DNA of 64,000 nt from Pirellula sp. SH-Sr6A (GTDB lineage: Bacteria > Planctomycetota > Planctomycetia > Pirellulales > Pirellulaceae). The translations under genes were made by a program, and so were the position numbers. The stretch spans positions 186,001 through 250,000 of the forward strand of contig NZ_CP011272.1 of assembly GCF_001610875.1 (NCBI RefSeq), read 5' to 3'. Below, one piece after another: positions 62,678 through 64,000 of this stretch. Position 1 is the stretch's first letter, and each line of letters starts with the position of its first letter. Under the pieces are notes generated by a model, which was given only the letters and a program-made list of their open reading frames with translations, did no database searches and had not been told where the DNA came from.

Positions 62678-63929
62678 GCTTAAGGAGCTCCGTTCGAAGG
62701 AAGTTCAATCCAGTTTTGGCAAGACGATGGTAAAGGACATCGGGATGGGCGCCGAGGGTGATTTGCGTCGTGAGGGTCTTTCGATCTCGCCGGGCCAAGA
62801 CCATGGTGAAGTCGGACGACGGTAGCGTGGTCGATGTGATGACATCCGCCAAGGGTGGATACGTTGCCGCGAGGAGACATAGATCCAGCTGCTCGGAATG
62901 CAACATCTCCTCGGCAATCGATTGGAGCGAAGCCTCTCGCTCCAATCCCGTTTCCCCATGCGGTGGCAACTCAGGTGGCAACTGAGGATACCATCGGGCA
63001 GCCACCAATCCGAACTCTGGATCGGTTGTCTGATGTTTGCTCAACGCAGGTGCTATCCAAACCCCTGCACCGTACTCGATGACCCCAAGCTTCAATCGAT
63101 GGTCATCCAACATCTTCGCAACCGCCTCATCCAAATCCCCGCTTCCACTGCCGAACACGAGCGCACCGAGCTTCTCACGGATGATCGACTCGGTCGGTGC
63201 GATCCGCTCCCGGAACACTTCTTCGCTCTCACAGCAAGCCGCAATGCGCAGCGTGATCGTCGCCTTTGATACCGTGATCCCCACCACCGGATCGCGGTCT
63301 CGCGCGATCAAGTCGGGAATCATCTTTTCAACATCGCTCTCCCCGATTCCGAATAACTTGAGCTCCCGATAATACCATCTCGTTTTTCCAGCTCCGAGCT
63401 CGCGGACCAAGAGCGGGTCAATCGTCTCCTGAAACATTTGCTTCATTTCGGCCGGAACACCCGGCAACGCGAAAATGCGACTCGAATGGTTCCCATCGGA
63501 TACGACGATATCGATGCCCGGTGCGGTGCCGTGTGGATTCGGAATGATGCGTGCCCCCTCCGGAAACATCGCTTGCACCCGGTTGCGCTCCGGCATCGGC
63601 CTATTGCGCGTCGCGAATAGCTTTTCGATGTGATCGAGAGCTTCCTGTCGCAGCGCGAGCGGACGTTGAAACGCGTCCGCGATGGCTTCCCGTGTCAAGT
63701 CGTCGGCAGTAGGTCCTAAACCACCTGTCGAGATCACAATGTCCGCGCGAGCGGCCGCGTTTCGAAACACCGCGATATTGTCAGAATGGCAATCGCCTAC
63801 GGTGGTATGGAAAGCCGTTTGAATACCAAACGCACCCAGCTGTTGACTCAGCCACTGACTATTGGTGTCCAAGCGATTTCCACTCGTTAGCTCATCCCCA
63901 ATCGAAATGATCTCAGCTCTCAACGCCAT
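62670..63929 (-). CDS. cinA: CinA-family protein with degenerate C-terminal deamidase domain
   Basis: 419 residues. The N-terminal molybdopterin-binding/ADP-ribose pyrophosphatase-like domain is complete (IISIGDELTSGNRLDTNSQWL; ISTGGLGPTADDLTREAIADAF; FALPGVPAEMKQMF). In the C-terminal PncC (nicotinamide-mononucleotide deamidase) domain the catalytic ESCTGG motif is replaced by VIEYGAGVW, and the TGIAGPGG segment by LLAATYPPL, so deamidase activity is probably lost. The name is by family; competence involvement should not be assumed. Starts 71 bp from the right edge and overlaps the Rieske gene by 8 bp. Confidence 0.88.
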   Translation of the reverse strand: MALRAEIISIGDELTSGNRLDTNSQWLSQQLGAFGIQTAFHTTVGDCHSDNIAVFRNAAARADIVISTGGLGPTADDLTREAIADAFQRPLALRQEALDHIEKLFATRNRPMPERNRVQAMFPEGARIIPNPHGTAPGIDIVVSDGNHSSRIFALPGVPAEMKQMFQETIDPLLVRELGAGKTRWYYRELKLFGIGESDVEKMIPDLIARDRDPVVGITVSKATITLRIAACCESEEVFRERIAPTESIIREKLGALVFGSGSGDLDEAVAKMLDDHRLKLGVIEYGAGVWIAPALSKHQTTDPEFGLVAARWYPQLPPELPPHGETGLEREASLQSIAEEMLHSEQLDLCLLAATYPPLADVITSTTLPSSDFTMVLARRDRKTLTTQITLGAHPDVLYHRLAKTGLNFLRTELLKRD

Positions 63930-64000
63930 GACTCCTTGAATTAGGCCGTCCCCAGCCCAAGGGGATTGCGACTCACCCGGGATTTGAGCCTTAGTATCCA

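Overview
The window reads as chromosome of a planctomycete, most likely a member of the Pirellulales. The support is gene content: a ThuA/PVC-type heme-binding dehydrogenase, a DUF1549/DUF1553 protein with a planctomycete-type cytochrome c motif, a DUF4091 protein, an FGly-type sulfatase, exported squalene-cyclase-repeat and glycine/serine-rich proteins, sparse Shine-Dalgarno sites, and many genes facing alternate strands. No rRNA, tRNA, CRISPR array, intact insertion sequence or prophage was seen.

Layout. 1-8.6 kb: a large ThuA/PVC dehydrogenase running off the left edge, a DUF4091 secreted protein, a YgfZ-like folate-binding protein and an exported terpene-cyclase-repeat protein. 8.7-20.6 kb: a metal (probably copper) handling island. 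It holds a P1B ATPase (copA-like) with a CopZ-like chaperone, a Cys-rich exported protein, an ECF sigma factor overlapping a membrane anti-sigma factor that carries a periplasmic Cys cluster, a His-rich lipoprotein with a YHS-like end, a periplasmic adaptor made of two fused adaptor modules, and a CusA/CzcA-type RND pump broken by one in-frame amber codon. 20.9-28.8 kb: isochorismatase-ThuA fusion, acetyl-CoA synthetase, sulfatase, Kup potassium transporter. 29.2-33.2 kb: a 1327-residue coiled-coil, two-TM, FtsK/EssC-like ATPase. 33.9-39 kb: DUF1549/DUF1553 cytochrome and a Gly/Ser-rich lipoprotein in one operon. 39-54 kb: YCII protein, cobalamin-dependent methionine synthase, VWA membrane protein, two small lipoproteins, Trm112-like protein, exported Gln/Pro-rich protein, trpC, Dabb protein, four-ACT aspartokinase, NDH-2 and a cupin. 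54.1-55.9 kb: citramalate synthase behind what looks like a complete ribosome-mediated attenuator. 55.9-57 kb: a repeat-rich scar with three heptamer families, four REP-like hairpins and a dead DUF559 gene. 57-64 kb: a 1744-residue DUF3686-type AAA ATPase, a Rieske protein and a CinA-family protein.

The strongest new observation is upstream of citramalate synthase. A 17-codon leader (MFPTIASTISITIPEPT, 54214-54267) with four Ile and four Thr codons is followed by three mutually exclusive RNA stems. The last is a 9-bp terminator with a T6 tract, 28 nt before the cimA start. Because the upstream neighbour is divergent, this terminator can only act on cimA. It implies isoleucine (or threonine) attenuation of the citramalate route to isoleucine.

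Other items worth follow-up are the fused double adaptor beside the nonsense-interrupted pump, the Cys-rich anti-sigma sensor, the FtsK/EssC-like protein with one live and two decayed ATPase modules, and divergent genes at 47.56 kb whose ATG codons overlap.
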